Source: Hydractinia symbiolongicarpus (lineage: Eukaryota; Cnidaria; Hydrozoa; Anthoathecata; Hydractiniidae). Taken from it: DNA of 64,000 nt. Positions 46,401-61,109 of the stretch are shown piece after piece. The DNA lies in NCBI RefSeq assembly GCF_029227915.1, contig NC_079881.1:21489501-21553500 (forward strand), read 5' to 3'. The position numbers and the translations under genes are program-made. Each line of letters starts with the position of its first letter. Within the stretch, counting starts at the first letter, position 1. The notes below the pieces were generated by a model. The model was given only the letters and a program-made list of their open reading frames with translations, had not been told where the DNA came from and did no database searches.

Positions 46401-49400
46401 ACGACAACGGACACTTGTCTTAGTTCGGCTATGAATATGAAAACTGTTTAAGTGGCACAAGGGAAAGGCGAGATGGGGACCAAAATGCCGTAACCACAAG
46501 CAATCGATAACGTTAAAGAAGCACGCGATGGTTGCCGCTCTTGTTGGCTTAGCTTTGCGCAGTGGCATTACCATAGCCAATGAGGTTTAACCGAGGCGTG
46601 GTGATTGCTAATTGAAAACTTTTCCCAATATCCCGCATGACGGCGTGAAACATCGCCGGCGTTGCAATATTTGGAGGTTCCCACTGGGACCATGCCTAAA
46701 AATAGAAATCTGCTGAGCTCACGAAGACTGCGTCGAATGCAAGAAAAGCGCAAAAATTCTTGTTTGCTCGCTTCCGGATGGAGAAGAACCCTTTCGTGTA
46801 AAGCAGGACACATTATGCATCGCCTCTTTTCAACGCAACTGGTCACTTCCGCAGACGGTGGGCATTCTAGGTGTAAATGGCGAATCAGTGGTGGAGACAA
46901 AGCGCTCGTTGCGGCACTGGCCCTTACTCTCACGACGACAACGGACACTTGTCTTAGTTCGGCTATGAATATGAAAACTGTTTAAGTGGCACAAGGGAAA
47001 GGCGAGATGGGGACCAAAATGCCGTAACCACAAGCAATCGATAACGTTAAAGAAGCACGCGATGGTTGCCGCTCTTGTTGGCTTAGCTTTGCGCAGTGGC
47101 ATTACCATAGCCAATGAGGTTTAACCGAGGCGTGGTGATTGCTAATTGAAAACTTTTCCCAATATCCCGCATGACGGCGTGAAACATCGCCGGCGTTGCA
47201 ATATTTGGAGGTTCCCACTGGGACCATGCCTAAAAATAGAAATCTGCTGAGCTCACGAAGACTGCGTCGAATGCAAGAAAAGCGCAAAAATTCTTGTTTG
47301 CTCGCTTCCGGATGGAGAAGAACCCTTTCGTGTAAAGCAGGACACATTATGCATCGCCTCTTTTCAACGCAACTGGTCACTTCCGCAGACGGTGGGCATT
47401 CTAGGTGTAAATGGCGAATCAGTGGTGGAGACAAAGCGCTCGTTGCGGCACTGGCCCTTACTCTCACGACGACAACGGACACTTGTCTTAGTTCGGCTAT
47501 GAATATGAAAACTGTTTAAGTGGCACAAGGGAAAGGCGAGATGGGGACCAAAATGCCGTAACCACAAGCAATCGATAACGTTAAAGAAGCACGCGATGGT
47601 TGCCGCTCTTGTTGGCTTAGCTTTGCGCAGTGGCATTACCATAGCCAATGAGGTTTAACCGAGGCGTGGTGATTGCTAATTGAAAACTTTTCCCAATATC
47701 CCGCATGACGGCGTGAAACATCGCCGGCGTTGCAATATTTGGAGGTTCCCACTGGGACCATGCCTAAAAATAGAAATCTGCTGAGCTCACGAAGACTGCG
47801 TCGAATGCAAGAAAAGCGCAAAAATTCTTGTTTGCTCGCTTCCGGATGGAGAAGAACCCTTTCGTGTAAAGCAGGACACATTATGCATCGCCTCTTTTCA
47901 ACGCAACTGGTCACTTCCGCAGACGGTGGGCATTCTAGGTGTAAATGGCGAATCAGTGGTGGAGACAAAGCGCTCGTTGCGGCACTGGCCCTTACTCTCA
48001 CGACGACAACGGACACTTGTCTTAGTTCGGCTATGAATATGAAAACTGTTTAAGTGGCACAAGGGAAAGGCGAGATGGGGACCAAAATGCCGTAACCACA
48101 AGCAATCGATAACGTTAAAGAAGCACGCGATGGTTGCCGCTCTTGTTGGCTTAGCTTTGCGCAGTGGCATTACCATAGCCAATGAGGTTTAACCGAGGCG
48201 TGGTGATTGCTAATTGAAAACTTTTCCCAATATCCCGCATGACGGCGTGAAACATCGCCGGCGTTGCAATATTTGGAGGTTCCCACTGGGACCATGCCTA
48301 AAAATAGAAATCTGCTGAGCTCACGAAGACTGCGTCGAATGCAAGAAAAGCGCAAAAATTCTTGTTTGCTCGCTTCCGGATGGAGAAGAACCCTTTCGTG
48401 TAAAGCAGGACACATTATGCATCGCCTCTTTTCAACGCAACTGGTCACTTCCGCAGACGGTGGGCATTCTAGGTGTAAATGGCGAATCAGTGGTGGAGAC
48501 AAAGCGCTCGTTGCGGCACTGGCCCTTACTCTCACGACGACAACGGACACTTGTCTTAGTTCGGCTATGAATATGAAAACTGTTTAAGTGGCACAAGGGA
48601 AAGGCGAGATGGGGACCAAAATGCCGTAACCACAAGCAATCGATAACGTTAAAGAAGCACGCGATGGTTGCCGCTCTTGTTGGCTTAGCTTTGCGCAGTG
48701 GCATTACCATAGCCAATGAGGTTTAACCGAGGCGTGGTGATTGCTAATTGAAAACTTTTCCCAATATCCCGCATGACGGCGTGAAACATCGCCGGCGTTG
48801 CAATATTTGGAGGTTCCCACTGGGACCATGCCTAAAAATAGAAATCTGCTGAGCTCACGAAGACTGCGTCGAATGCAAGAAAAGCGCAAAAATTCTTGTT
48901 TGCTCGCTTCCGGATGGAGAAGAACCCTTTCGTGTAAAGCAGGACACATTATGCATCGCCTCTTTTCAACGCAACTGGTCACTTCCGCAGACGGTGGGCA
49001 TTCTAGGTGTAAATGGCGAATCAGTGGTGGAGACAAAGCGCTCGTTGCGGCACTGGCCCTTACTCTCACGACGACAACGGACACTTGTCTTAGTTCGGCT
49101 ATGAATATGAAAACTGTTTAAGTGGCACAAGGGAAAGGCGAGATGGGGACCAAAATGCCGTAACCACAAGCAATCGATAACGTTAAAGAAGCACGCGATG
49201 GTTGCCGCTCTTGTTGGCTTAGCTTTGCGCAGTGGCATTACCATAGCCAATGAGGTTTAACCGAGGCGTGGTGATTGCTAATTGAAAACTTTTCCCAATA
49301 TCCCGCATGACGGCGTGAAACATCGCCGGCGTTGCAATATTTGGAGGTTCCCACTGGGACCATGCCTAAAAATAGAAATCTGCTGAGCTCACGAAGACTG

Positions 49401-52400
49401 CGTCGAATGCAAGAAAAGCGCAAAAATTCTTGTTTGCTCGCTTCCGGATGGAGAAGAACCCTTTCGTGTAAAGCAGGACACATTATGCATCGCCTCTTTT
49501 CAACGCAACTGGTCACTTCCGCAGACGGTGGGCATTCTAGGTGTAAATGGCGAATCAGTGGTGGAGACAAAGCGCTCGTTGCGGCACTGGCCCTTACTCT
49601 CACGACGACAACGGACACTTGTCTTAGTTCGGCTATGAATATGAAAACTGTTTAAGTGGCACAAGGGAAAGGCGAGATGGGGACCAAAATGCCGTAACCA
49701 CAAGCAATCGATAACGTTAAAGAAGCACGCGATGGTTGCCGCTCTTGTTGGCTTAGCTTTGCGCAGTGGCATTACCATAGCCAATGAGGTTTAACCGAGG
49801 CGTGGTGATTGCTAATTGAAAACTTTTCCCAATATCCCGCATGACGGCGTGAAACATCGCCGGCGTTGCAATATTTGGAGGTTCCCACTGGGACCATGCC
49901 TAAAAATAGAAATCTGCTGAGCTCACGAAGACTGCGTCGAATGCAAGAAAAGCGCAAAAATTCTTGTTTGCTCGCTTCCGGATGGAGAAGAACCCTTTCG
50001 TGTAAAGCAGGACACATTATGCATCGCCTCTTTTCAACGCAACTGGTCACTTCCGCAGACGGTGGGCATTCTAGGTGTAAATGGCGAATCAGTGGTGGAG
50101 ACAAAGCGCTCGTTGCGGCACTGGCCCTTACTCTCACGACGACAACGGACACTTGTCTTAGTTCGGCTATGAATATGAAAACTGTTTAAGTGGCACAAGG
50201 GAAAGGCGAGATGGGGACCAAAATGCCGTAACCACAAGCAATCGATAACGTTAAAGAAGCACGCGATGGTTGCCGCTCTTGTTGGCTTAGCTTTGCGCAG
50301 TGGCATTACCATAGCCAATGAGGTTTAACCGAGGCGTGGTGATTGCTAATTGAAAACTTTTCCCAATATCCCGCATGACGGCGTGAAACATCGCCGGCGT
50401 TGCAATATTTGGAGGTTCCCACTGGGACCATGCCTAAAAATAGAAATCTGCTGAGCTCACGAAGACTGCGTCGAATGCAAGAAAAGCGCAAAAATTCTTG
50501 TTTGCTCGCTTCCGGATGGAGAAGAACCCTTTCGTGTAAAGCAGGACACATTATGCATCGCCTCTTTTCAACGCAACTGGTCACTTCCGCAGACGGTGGG
50601 CATTCTAGGTGTAAATGGCGAATCAGTGGTGGAGACAAAGCGCTCGTTGCGGCACTGGCCCTTACTCTCACGACGACAACGGACACTTGTCTTAGTTCGG
50701 CTATGAATATGAAAACTGTTTAAGTGGCACAAGGGAAAGGCGAGATGGGGACCAAAATGCCGTAACCACAAGCAATCGATAACGTTAAAGAAGCACGCGA
50801 TGGTTGCCGCTCTTGTTGGCTTAGCTTTGCGCAGTGGCATTACCATAGCCAATGAGGTTTAACCGAGGCGTGGTGATTGCTAATTGAAAACTTTTCCCAA
50901 TATCCCGCATGACGGCGTGAAACATCGCCGGCGTTGCAATATTTGGAGGTTCCCACTGGGACCATGCCTAAAAATAGAAATCTGCTGAGCTCACGAAGAC
51001 TGCGTCGAATGCAAGAAAAGCGCAAAAATTCTTGTTTGCTCGCTTCCGGATGGAGAAGAACCCTTTCGTGTAAAGCAGGACACATTATGCATCGCCTCTT
51101 TTCAACGCAACTGGTCACTTCCGCAGACGGTGGGCATTCTAGGTGTAAATGGCGAATCAGTGGTGGAGACAAAGCGCTCGTTGCGGCACTGGCCCTTACT
51201 CTCACGACGACAACGGACACTTGTCTTAGTTCGGCTATGAATATGAAAACTGTTTAAGTGGCACAAGGGAAAGGCGAGATGGGGACCAAAATGCCGTAAC
51301 CACAAGCAATCGATAACGTTAAAGAAGCACGCGATGGTTGCCGCTCTTGTTGGCTTAGCTTTGCGCAGTGGCATTACCATAGCCAATGAGGTTTAACCGA
51401 GGCGTGGTGATTGCTAATTGAAAACTTTTCCCAATATCCCGCATGACGGCGTGAAACATCGCCGGCGTTGCAATATTTGGAGGTTCCCACTGGGACCATG
51501 CCTAAAAATAGAAATCTGCTGAGCTCACGAAGACTGCGTCGAATGCAAGAAAAGCGCAAAAATTCTTGTTTGCTCGCTTCCGGATGGAGAAGAACCCTTT
51601 CGTGTAAAGCAGGACACATTATGCATCGCCTCTTTTCAACGCAACTGGTCACTTCCGCAGACGGTGGGCATTCTAGGTGTAAATGGCGAATCAGTGGTGG
51701 AGACAAAGCGCTCGTTGCGGCACTGGCCCTTACTCTCACGACGACAACGGACACTTGTCTTAGTTCGGCTATGAATATGAAAACTGTTTAAGTGGCACAA
51801 GGGAAAGGCGAGATGGGGACCAAAATGCCGTAACCACAAGCAATCGATAACGTTAAAGAAGCACGCGATGGTTGCCGCTCTTGTTGGCTTAGCTTTGCGC
51901 AGTGGCATTACCATAGCCAATGAGGTTTAACCGAGGCGTGGTGATTGCTAATTGAAAACTTTTCCCAATATCCCGCATGACGGCGTGAAACATCGCCGGC
52001 GTTGCAATATTTGGAGGTTCCCACTGGGACCATGCCTAAAAATAGAAATCTGCTGAGCTCACGAAGACTGCGTCGAATGCAAGAAAAGCGCAAAAATTCT
52101 TGTTTGCTCGCTTCCGGATGGAGAAGAACCCTTTCGTGTAAAGCAGGACACATTATGCATCGCCTCTTTTCAACGCAACTGGTCACTTCCGCAGACGGTG
52201 GGCATTCTAGGTGTAAATGGCGAATCAGTGGTGGAGACAAAGCGCTCGTTGCGGCACTGGCCCTTACTCTCACGACGACAACGGACACTTGTCTTAGTTC
52301 GGCTATGAATATGAAAACTGTTTAAGTGGCACAAGGGAAAGGCGAGATGGGGACCAAAATGCCGTAACCACAAGCAATCGATAACGTTAAAGAAGCACGC

Positions 52401-55400
52401 GATGGTTGCCGCTCTTGTTGGCTTAGCTTTGCGCAGTGGCATTACCATAGCCAATGAGGTTTAACCGAGGCGTGGTGATTGCTAATTGAAAACTTTTCCC
52501 AATATCCCGCATGACGGCGTGAAACATCGCCGGCGTTGCAATATTTGGAGGTTCCCACTGGGACCATGCCTAAAAATAGAAATCTGCTGAGCTCACGAAG
52601 ACTGCGTCGAATGCAAGAAAAGCGCAAAAATTCTTGTTTGCTCGCTTCCGGATGGAGAAGAACCCTTTCGTGTAAAGCAGGACACATTATGCATCGCCTC
52701 TTTTCAACGCAACTGGTCACTTCCGCAGACGGTGGGCATTCTAGGTGTAAATGGCGAATCAGTGGTGGAGACAAAGCGCTCGTTGCGGCACTGGCCCTTA
52801 CTCTCACGACGACAACGGACACTTGTCTTAGTTCGGCTATGAATATGAAAACTGTTTAAGTGGCACAAGGGAAAGGCGAGATGGGGACCAAAATGCCGTA
52901 ACCACAAGCAATCGATAACGTTAAAGAAGCACGCGATGGTTGCCGCTCTTGTTGGCTTAGCTTTGCGCAGTGGCATTACCATAGCCAATGAGGTTTAACC
53001 GAGGCGTGGTGATTGCTAATTGAAAACTTTTCCCAATATCCCGCATGACGGCGTGAAACATCGCCGGCGTTGCAATATTTGGAGGTTCCCACTGGGACCA
53101 TGCCTAAAAATAGAAATCTGCTGAGCTCACGAAGACTGCGTCGAATGCAAGAAAAGCGCAAAAATTCTTGTTTGCTCGCTTCCGGATGGAGAAGAACCCT
53201 TTCGTGTAAAGCAGGACACATTATGCATCGCCTCTTTTCAACGCAACTGGTCACTTCCGCAGACGGTGGGCATTCTAGGTGTAAATGGCGAATCAGTGGT
53301 GGAGACAAAGCGCTCGTTGCGGCACTGGCCCTTACTCTCACGACGACAACGGACACTTGTCTTAGTTCGGCTATGAATATGAAAACTGTTTAAGTGGCAC
53401 AAGGGAAAGGCGAGATGGGGACCAAAATGCCGTAACCACAAGCAATCGATAACGTTAAAGAAGCACGCGATGGTTGCCGCTCTTGTTGGCTTAGCTTTGC
53501 GCAGTGGCATTACCATAGCCAATGAGGTTTAACCGAGGCGTGGTGATTGCTAATTGAAAACTTTTCCCAATATCCCGCATGACGGCGTGAAACATCGCCG
53601 GCGTTGCAATATTTGGAGGTTCCCACTGGGACCATGCCTAAAAATAGAAATCTGCTGAGCTCACGAAGACTGCGTCGAATGCAAGAAAAGCGCAAAAATT
53701 CTTGTTTGCTCGCTTCCGGATGGAGAAGAACCCTTTCGTGTAAAGCAGGACACATTATGCATCGCCTCTTTTCAACGCAACTGGTCACTTCCGCAGACGG
53801 TGGGCATTCTAGGTGTAAATGGCGAATCAGTGGTGGAGACAAAGCGCTCGTTGCGGCACTGGCCCTTACTCTCACGACGACAACGGACACTTGTCTTAGT
53901 TCGGCTATGAATATGAAAACTGTTTAAGTGGCACAAGGGAAAGGCGAGATGGGGACCAAAATGCCGTAACCACAAGCAATCGATAACGTTAAAGAAGCAC
54001 GCGATGGTTGCCGCTCTTGTTGGCTTAGCTTTGCGCAGTGGCATTACCATAGCCAATGAGGTTTAACCGAGGCGTGGTGATTGCTAATTGAAAACTTTTC
54101 CCAATATCCCGCATGACGGCGTGAAACATCGCCGGCGTTGCAATATTTGGAGGTTCCCACTGGGACCATGCCTAAAAATAGAAATCTGCTGAGCTCACGA
54201 AGACTGCGTCGAATGCAAGAAAAGCGCAAAAATTCTTGTTTGCTCGCTTCCGGATGGAGAAGAACCCTTTCGTGTAAAGCAGGACACATTATGCATCGCC
54301 TCTTTTCAACGCAACTGGTCACTTCCGCAGACGGTGGGCATTCTAGGTGTAAATGGCGAATCAGTGGTGGAGACAAAGCGCTCGTTGCGGCACTGGCCCT
54401 TACTCTCACGACGACAACGGACACTTGTCTTAGTTCGGCTATGAATATGAAAACTGTTTAAGTGGCACAAGGGAAAGGCGAGATGGGGACCAAAATGCCG
54501 TAACCACAAGCAATCGATAACGTTAAAGAAGCACGCGATGGTTGCCGCTCTTGTTGGCTTAGCTTTGCGCAGTGGCATTACCATAGCCAATGAGGTTTAA
54601 CCGAGGCGTGGTGATTGCTAATTGAAAACTTTTCCCAATATCCCGCATGACGGCGTGAAACATCGCCGGCGTTGCAATATTTGGAGGTTCCCACTGGGAC
54701 CATGCCTAAAAATAGAAATCTGCTGAGCTCACGAAGACTGCGTCGAATGCAAGAAAAGCGCAAAAAGTCTTGTTTGCTCGCTTCCGGATGGAGAAGAACC
54801 CTTTCGTGTAAAGCAGGACACATTATGCATCGCCTCTTTTCAACGCAACTGGTCACTTCCGCAGACGGTGGGCATTCTAGGTGTAAATGGCGAATCAGTG
54901 GTGGAGACAAAGCGCTCGTTGCGGCACTGGCCCTTACTCTCACGACGACAACGGACACTTGTCTTAGTTCGGCTATGAATATGAAAACTGTTTAAGTGGC
55001 ACAAGGGAAAGGCGAGATGGGGACCAAAATGCCGTAACCACAAGCAATCGATAACGTTAAAGAAGCACGCGATGGTTGCCGCTCTTGTTGGCTTAGCTTT
55101 GCGCAGTGGCATTACCATAGCCAATGAGGTTTAACCGAGGCGTGGTGATTGCTAATTGAAAACTTTTCCCAATATCCCGCATGACGGCGTGAAACATCGC
55201 CGGCGTTGCAATATTTGGAGGTTCCCACTGGGACCATGCCTAAAAATAGAAATCTGCTGAGCTCACGAAGACTGCGTCGAATGCAAGAAAAGCGCAAAAA
55301 TTCTTGTTTGCTCGCTTCCGGATGGAGAAGAACCCTTTCGTGTAAAGCAGGACACATTATGCATCGCCTCTTTTCAACGCAACTGGTCACTTCCGCAGAC

Positions 55401-58400
55401 GGTGGGCATTCTAGGTGTAAATGGCGAATCAGTGGTGGAGACAAAGCGCTCGTTGCGGCACTGGCCCTTACTCTCACGACGACAACGGACACTTGTCTTA
55501 GTTCGGCTATGAATATGAAAACTGTTTAAGTGGCACAAGGGAAAGGCGAGATGGGGACCAAAATGCCGTAACCACAAGCAATCGATAACGTTAAAGAAGC
55601 ACGCGATGGTTGCCGCTCTTGTTGGCTTAGCTTTGCGCAGTGGCATTACCATAGCCAATGAGGTTTAACCGAGGCGTGGTGATTGCTAATTGAAAACTTT
55701 TCCCAATATCCCGCATGACGGCGTGAAACATCGCCGGCGTTGCAATATTTGGAGGTTCCCACTGGGACCATGCCTAAAAATAGAAATCTGCTGAGCTCAC
55801 GAAGACTGCGTCGAATGCAAGAAAAGCGCAAAAATTCTTGTTTGCTCGCTTCCGGATGGAGAAGAACCCTTTCGTGTAAAGCAGGACACATTATGCATCG
55901 CCTCTTTTCAACGCAACTGGTCACTTCCGCAGACGGTGGGCATTCTAGGTGTAAATGGCGAATCAGTGGTGGAGACAAAGCGCTCGTTGCGGCACTGGCC
56001 CTTACTCTCACGACGACAACGGACACTTGTCTTAGTTCGGCTATGAATATGAAAACTGTTTAAGTGGCACAAGGGAAAGGCGAGATGGGGACCAAAATGC
56101 CGTAACCACAAGCAATCGATAACGTTAAAGAAGCACGCGATGGTTGCCGCTCTTGTTGGCTTAGCTTTGCGCAGTGGCATTACCATAGCCAATGAGGTTT
56201 AACCGAGGCGTGGTGATTGCTAATTGAAAACTTTTCCCAATATCCCGCATGACGGCGTGAAACATCGCCGGCGTTGCAATATTTGGAGGTTCCCACTGGG
56301 ACCATGCCTAAAAATAGAAATCTGCTGAGCTCACGAAGACTGCGTCGAATGCAAGAAAAGCGCAAAAATTCTTGTTTGCTCGCTTCCGGATGGAGAAGAA
56401 CCCTTTCGTGTAAAGCAGGACACATTATGCATCGCCTCTTTTCAACGCAACTGGTCACTTCCGCAGACGGTGGGCATTCTAGGTGTAAATGGCGAATCAG
56501 TGGTGGAGACAAAGCGCTCGTTGCGGCACTGGCCCTTACTCTCACGACGACAACGGACACTTGTCTTAGTTCGGCTATGAATATGAAAACTGTTTAAGTG
56601 GCACAAGGGAAAGGCGAGATGGGGACCAAAATGCCGTAACCACAAGCAATCGATAACGTTAAAGAAGCACGCGATGGTTGCCGCTCTTGTTGGCTTAGCT
56701 TTGCGCAGTGGCATTACCATAGCCAATGAGGTTTAACCGAGGCGTGGTGATTGCTAATTGAAAACTTTTCCCAATATCCCGCATGACGGCGTGAAACATC
56801 GCCGGCGTTGCAATATTTGGAGGTTCCCACTGGGACCATGCCTAAAAATAGAAATCTGCTGAGCTCACGAAGACTGCGTCGAATGCAAGAAAAGCGCAAA
56901 AATTCTTGTTTGCTCGCTTCCGGATGGAGAAGAACCCTTTCGTGTAAAGCAGGACACATTATGCATCGCCTCTTTTCAACGCAACTGGTCACTTCCGCAG
57001 ACGGTGGGCATTCTAGGTGTAAATGGCGAATCAGTGGTGGAGACAAAGCGCTCGTTGCGGCACTGGCCCTTACTCTCACGACGACAACGGACACTTGTCT
57101 TAGTTCGGCTATGAATATGAAAACTGTTTAAGTGGCACAAGGGAAAGGCGAGATGGGGACCAAAATGCCGTAACCACAAGCAATCGATAACGTTAAAGAA
57201 GCACGCGATGGTTGCCGCTCTTGTTGGCTTAGCTTTGCGCAGTGGCATTACCATAGCCAATGAGGTTTAACCGAGGCGTGGTGATTGCTAATTGAAAACT
57301 TTTCCCAATATCCCGCATGACGGCGTGAAACATCGCCGGCGTTGCAATATTTGGAGGTTCCCACTGGGACCATGCCTAAAAATAGAAATCTGCTGAGCTC
57401 ACGAAGACTGCGTCGAATGCAAGAAAAGCGCAAAAATTCTTGTTTGCTCGCTTCCGGATGGAGAAGAACCCTTTCGTGTAAAGCAGGACACATTATGCAT
57501 CGCCTCTTTTCAACGCAACTGGTCACTTCCGCAGACGGTGGGCATTCTAGGTGTAAATGGCGAATCAGTGGTGGAGACAAAGCGCTCGTTGCGGCACTGG
57601 CCCTTACTCTCACGACGACAACGGACACTTGTCTTAGTTCGGCTATGAATATGAAAACTGTTTAAGTGGCACAAGGGAAAGGCGAGATGGGGACCAAAAT
57701 GCCGTAACCACAAGCAATCGATAACGTTAAAGAAGCACGCGATGGTTGCCGCTCTTGTTGGCTTAGCTTTGCGCAGTGGCATTACCATAGCCAATGAGGT
57801 TTAACCGAGGCGTGGTGATTGCTAATTGAAAACTTTTCCCAATATCCCGCATGACGGCGTGAAACATCGCCGGCGTTGCAATATTTGGAGGTTCCCACTG
57901 GGACCATGCCTAAAAATAGAAATCTGCTGAGCTCACGAAGACTGCGTCGAATGCAAGAAAAGCGCAAAAATTCTTGTTTGCTAGCTTCCGGATGGAGAAG
58001 AACCCTTTCGTGTAAAGCAGGACACATTATGCATCGCCTCTTTTCAACGCAACTGGTCACTTCCGCAGACGGTGGGCATTCTAGGTGTAAATGGCGAATC
58101 AGTGGTGGAGACAAAGCGCTCGTTGCGGCACTGGCCCTTACTCTCACGACGACAACGGACACTTGTCTTAGTTCGGCTATGAATATGAAAACTGTTTAAG
58201 TGGCACAAGGGAAAGGCGAGATGGGGACCAAAATGCCGTAACCACAAGCAATCGATAACGTTAAAGAAGCACGCGATGGTTGCCGCTCTTGTTGGCTTAG
58301 CTTTGCGCAGTGGCATTACCATAGCCAATGAGGTTTAACCGAGGCGTGGTGATTGCTAATTGAAAACTTTTCCCAATATCCCGCATGACGGCGTGAAACA

Positions 58401-60968
58401 TCGCCGGCGTTGCAATATTTGGAGGTTCCCACTGGGACCATGCCTAAAAATAGAAATCTGCTGAGCTCACGAAGACTGCGTCGAATGCAAGAAAAGCGCA
58501 AAAATTCTTGTTTGCTCGCTTCCGGATGGAGAAGAACCCTTTCGTGTAAAGCAGGACACATTATGCATCGCCTCTTTTCAACGCAACTGGTCACTTCCGC
58601 AGACGGTGGGCATTCTAGGTGTAAATGGCGAATCAGTGGTGGAGACAAAGCGCTCGTTGCGGCACTGGCCCTTACTCTCACGACGACAACGGACACTTGT
58701 CTTAGTTCGGCTATGAATATGAAAACTGTTTAAGTGGCACAAGGGAAAGGCGAGATGGGGACCAAAATGCCGTAACCACAAGCAATCGATAACGTTAAAG
58801 AAGCACGCGATGGTTGCCGCTCTTGTTGGCTTAGCTTTGCGCAGTGGCATTACCATAGCCAATGAGGTTTAACCGAGGCGTGGTGATTGCTAATTGAAAA
58901 CTTTTCCCAATATCCCGCATGACGGCGTGAAACATCGCCGGCGTTGCAATATTTGGAGGTTCCCACTGGGACCATGCCTAAAAATAGAAATCTGCTGAGC
59001 TCACGAAGACTGCGTCGAATGCAAGAAAAGCGCAAAAATTCTTGTTTGCTCGCTTCCGGATGGAGAAGAACCCTTTCGTGTAAAGCAGGACACATTATGC
59101 ATCGCCTCTTTTCAACGCAACTGGTCACTTCCGCAGACGGTGGGCATTCTAGGTGTAAATGGCGAATCAGTGGTGGAGACAAAGCGCTCGTTGCGGCACT
59201 GGCCCTTACTCTCACGACGACAACGGACACTTGTCTTAGTTCGGCTATGAATATGAAAACTGTTTAAGTGGCACAAGGGAAAGGCGAGATGGGGACCAAA
59301 ATGCCGTAACCACAAGCAATCGATAACGTTAAAGAAGCACGCGATGGTTGCCGCTCTTGTTGGCTTAGCTTTGCGCAGTGGCATTACCATAGCCAATGAG
59401 GTTTAACCGAGGCGTGGTGATTGCTAATTGAAAACTTTTCCCAATATCCCGCATGACGGCGTGAAACATCGCCGGCGTTGCAATATTTGGAGGTTCCCAC
59501 TGGGACCATGCCTAAAAATAGAAATCTGCTGAGCTCACGAAGACTGCGTCGAATGCAAGAAAAGCGCAAAAATTCTTGTTTGCTCGCTTCCGAATGGAGA
59601 AGAACCCTTTCGTGTAAAGCAGGACACATTATGCATCGCCTCTTTTCAACGCAACTGGTCACTTCCGCAGACGGTGGGCATTCTAGGTGTAAATGGCGAA
59701 TCAGTGGTGGAGACAAAGCGCTCGTTGCGGCACTGGCCCTTACTCTCACGACGACAACGGACACTTGTCTTAGTTCGGCTATGAATATGAAAACTGTTTA
59801 AGTGGCACAAGGGAAAGGCGAGATGGGGACCAAAATGCCGTAACCACAAGCAATCGATAACGTTAAAGAAGCACGCGATGGTTGCCGCTCTTGTTGGCTT
59901 AGCTTTGCGCAGTGGCATTACCATAGCCAATGAGGTTTAACCGAGGCGTGGTGATTGCTAATTGAAAACTTTTCCCAATATCCCGCATGACGGCGTGAAA
60001 CATCGCCGGCGTTGCAATATTTGGAGGTTCCCACTGGGACCATGCCTAAAAATAGAAATCTGCTGAGCTCACGAAGACTGCGTCGAATGCAAGAAAAGCG
60101 CAAAAATTCTTGTTTGCTCGCTTCCGGATGGAGAAGAACCCTTTCGTGTAAAGCAGGACACATTATGCATCGCCTCTTTTCAACGCAACTGGTCACTTCC
60201 GCAGACGGTGGGCATTCTAGGTGTAAATGGCGAATCAGTGGTGGAGACAAAGCGCTCGTTGCGGCACTGGCCCTTACTCTCACGACGACAACGGACACTT
60301 GTCTTAGTTCGGCTATGAATATGAAAACTGTTTAAGTGGCACAAGGGAAAGGCGAGATGGGGACCAAAATGCCGTAACCACAAGCAATCGATAACGTTAA
60401 AGAAGCACGCGATGGTTGCCGCTCTTGTTGGCTTAGCTTTGCGCAGTGGCATTACCATAGCCAATGAGGTTTAACCGAGGCGTGGTGATTGCTAATTGAA
60501 AACTTTTCCCAATATCCCGCATGACGGCGTGAAACATCGCCGGCGTTGCAATATTTGGAGGTTCCCACTGGGACCATGCCTAAAAATAGAAATCTGCTGA
60601 GCTCACGAAGACTGCGTCGAATGCAAGAAAAGCGCAAAAATTCTTGTTTGCTCGCTTCCGGATGGAGAAGAACCCTTTCGTGTAAAGCAGGACACATTAT
60701 GCATCGCCTCTTTTCAACGCAACTGGTCACTTCCGCAGACGGTGGGCATTCTAGGTGTAAATGGCGAATCAGTGGTGGAGACAAAGCGCTCGTTGCGGCA
60801 CTGGCCCTTACTCTCACGACGACAACGGACACTTGTCTTAGTTCGGCTATGAATATGAAAACTGTTTAAGTGGCACAAGGGAAAGGCGAGATGGGGACCA
60901 AAATGCCGTAACCACAAGCAATCGATAACGTTAAAGAAGCACGCGATGGTTGCCGCTCTTGTTGGCTT

Positions 60969-61109
60969 AGCTTTGCGCAGTGGCATTACCATAGCCAATG
61001 AGGTTTAACCAAGGCGTGGTGATTGCTAATTGAAAACTTTTCCCAATATCCCGCATGACGGCGTGAAACATCGCCGGCGTTGCAATATTTGGAGGTTCCC
61101 ACTGGGACC
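60969..61109 (+). ncRNA. RNU4: U4 snRNA, 50th copy, G43A kink-turn variant
   Basis: The only visible change is at 61011, where nucleotide 43 is A instead of G (CCAAGGCG). G43 forms a sheared pair with A33 at the heart of the kink-turn, so an A-A mismatch is expected. Everything else, including the PSE-like element and 3' box, is intact. Confidence 0.9.
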
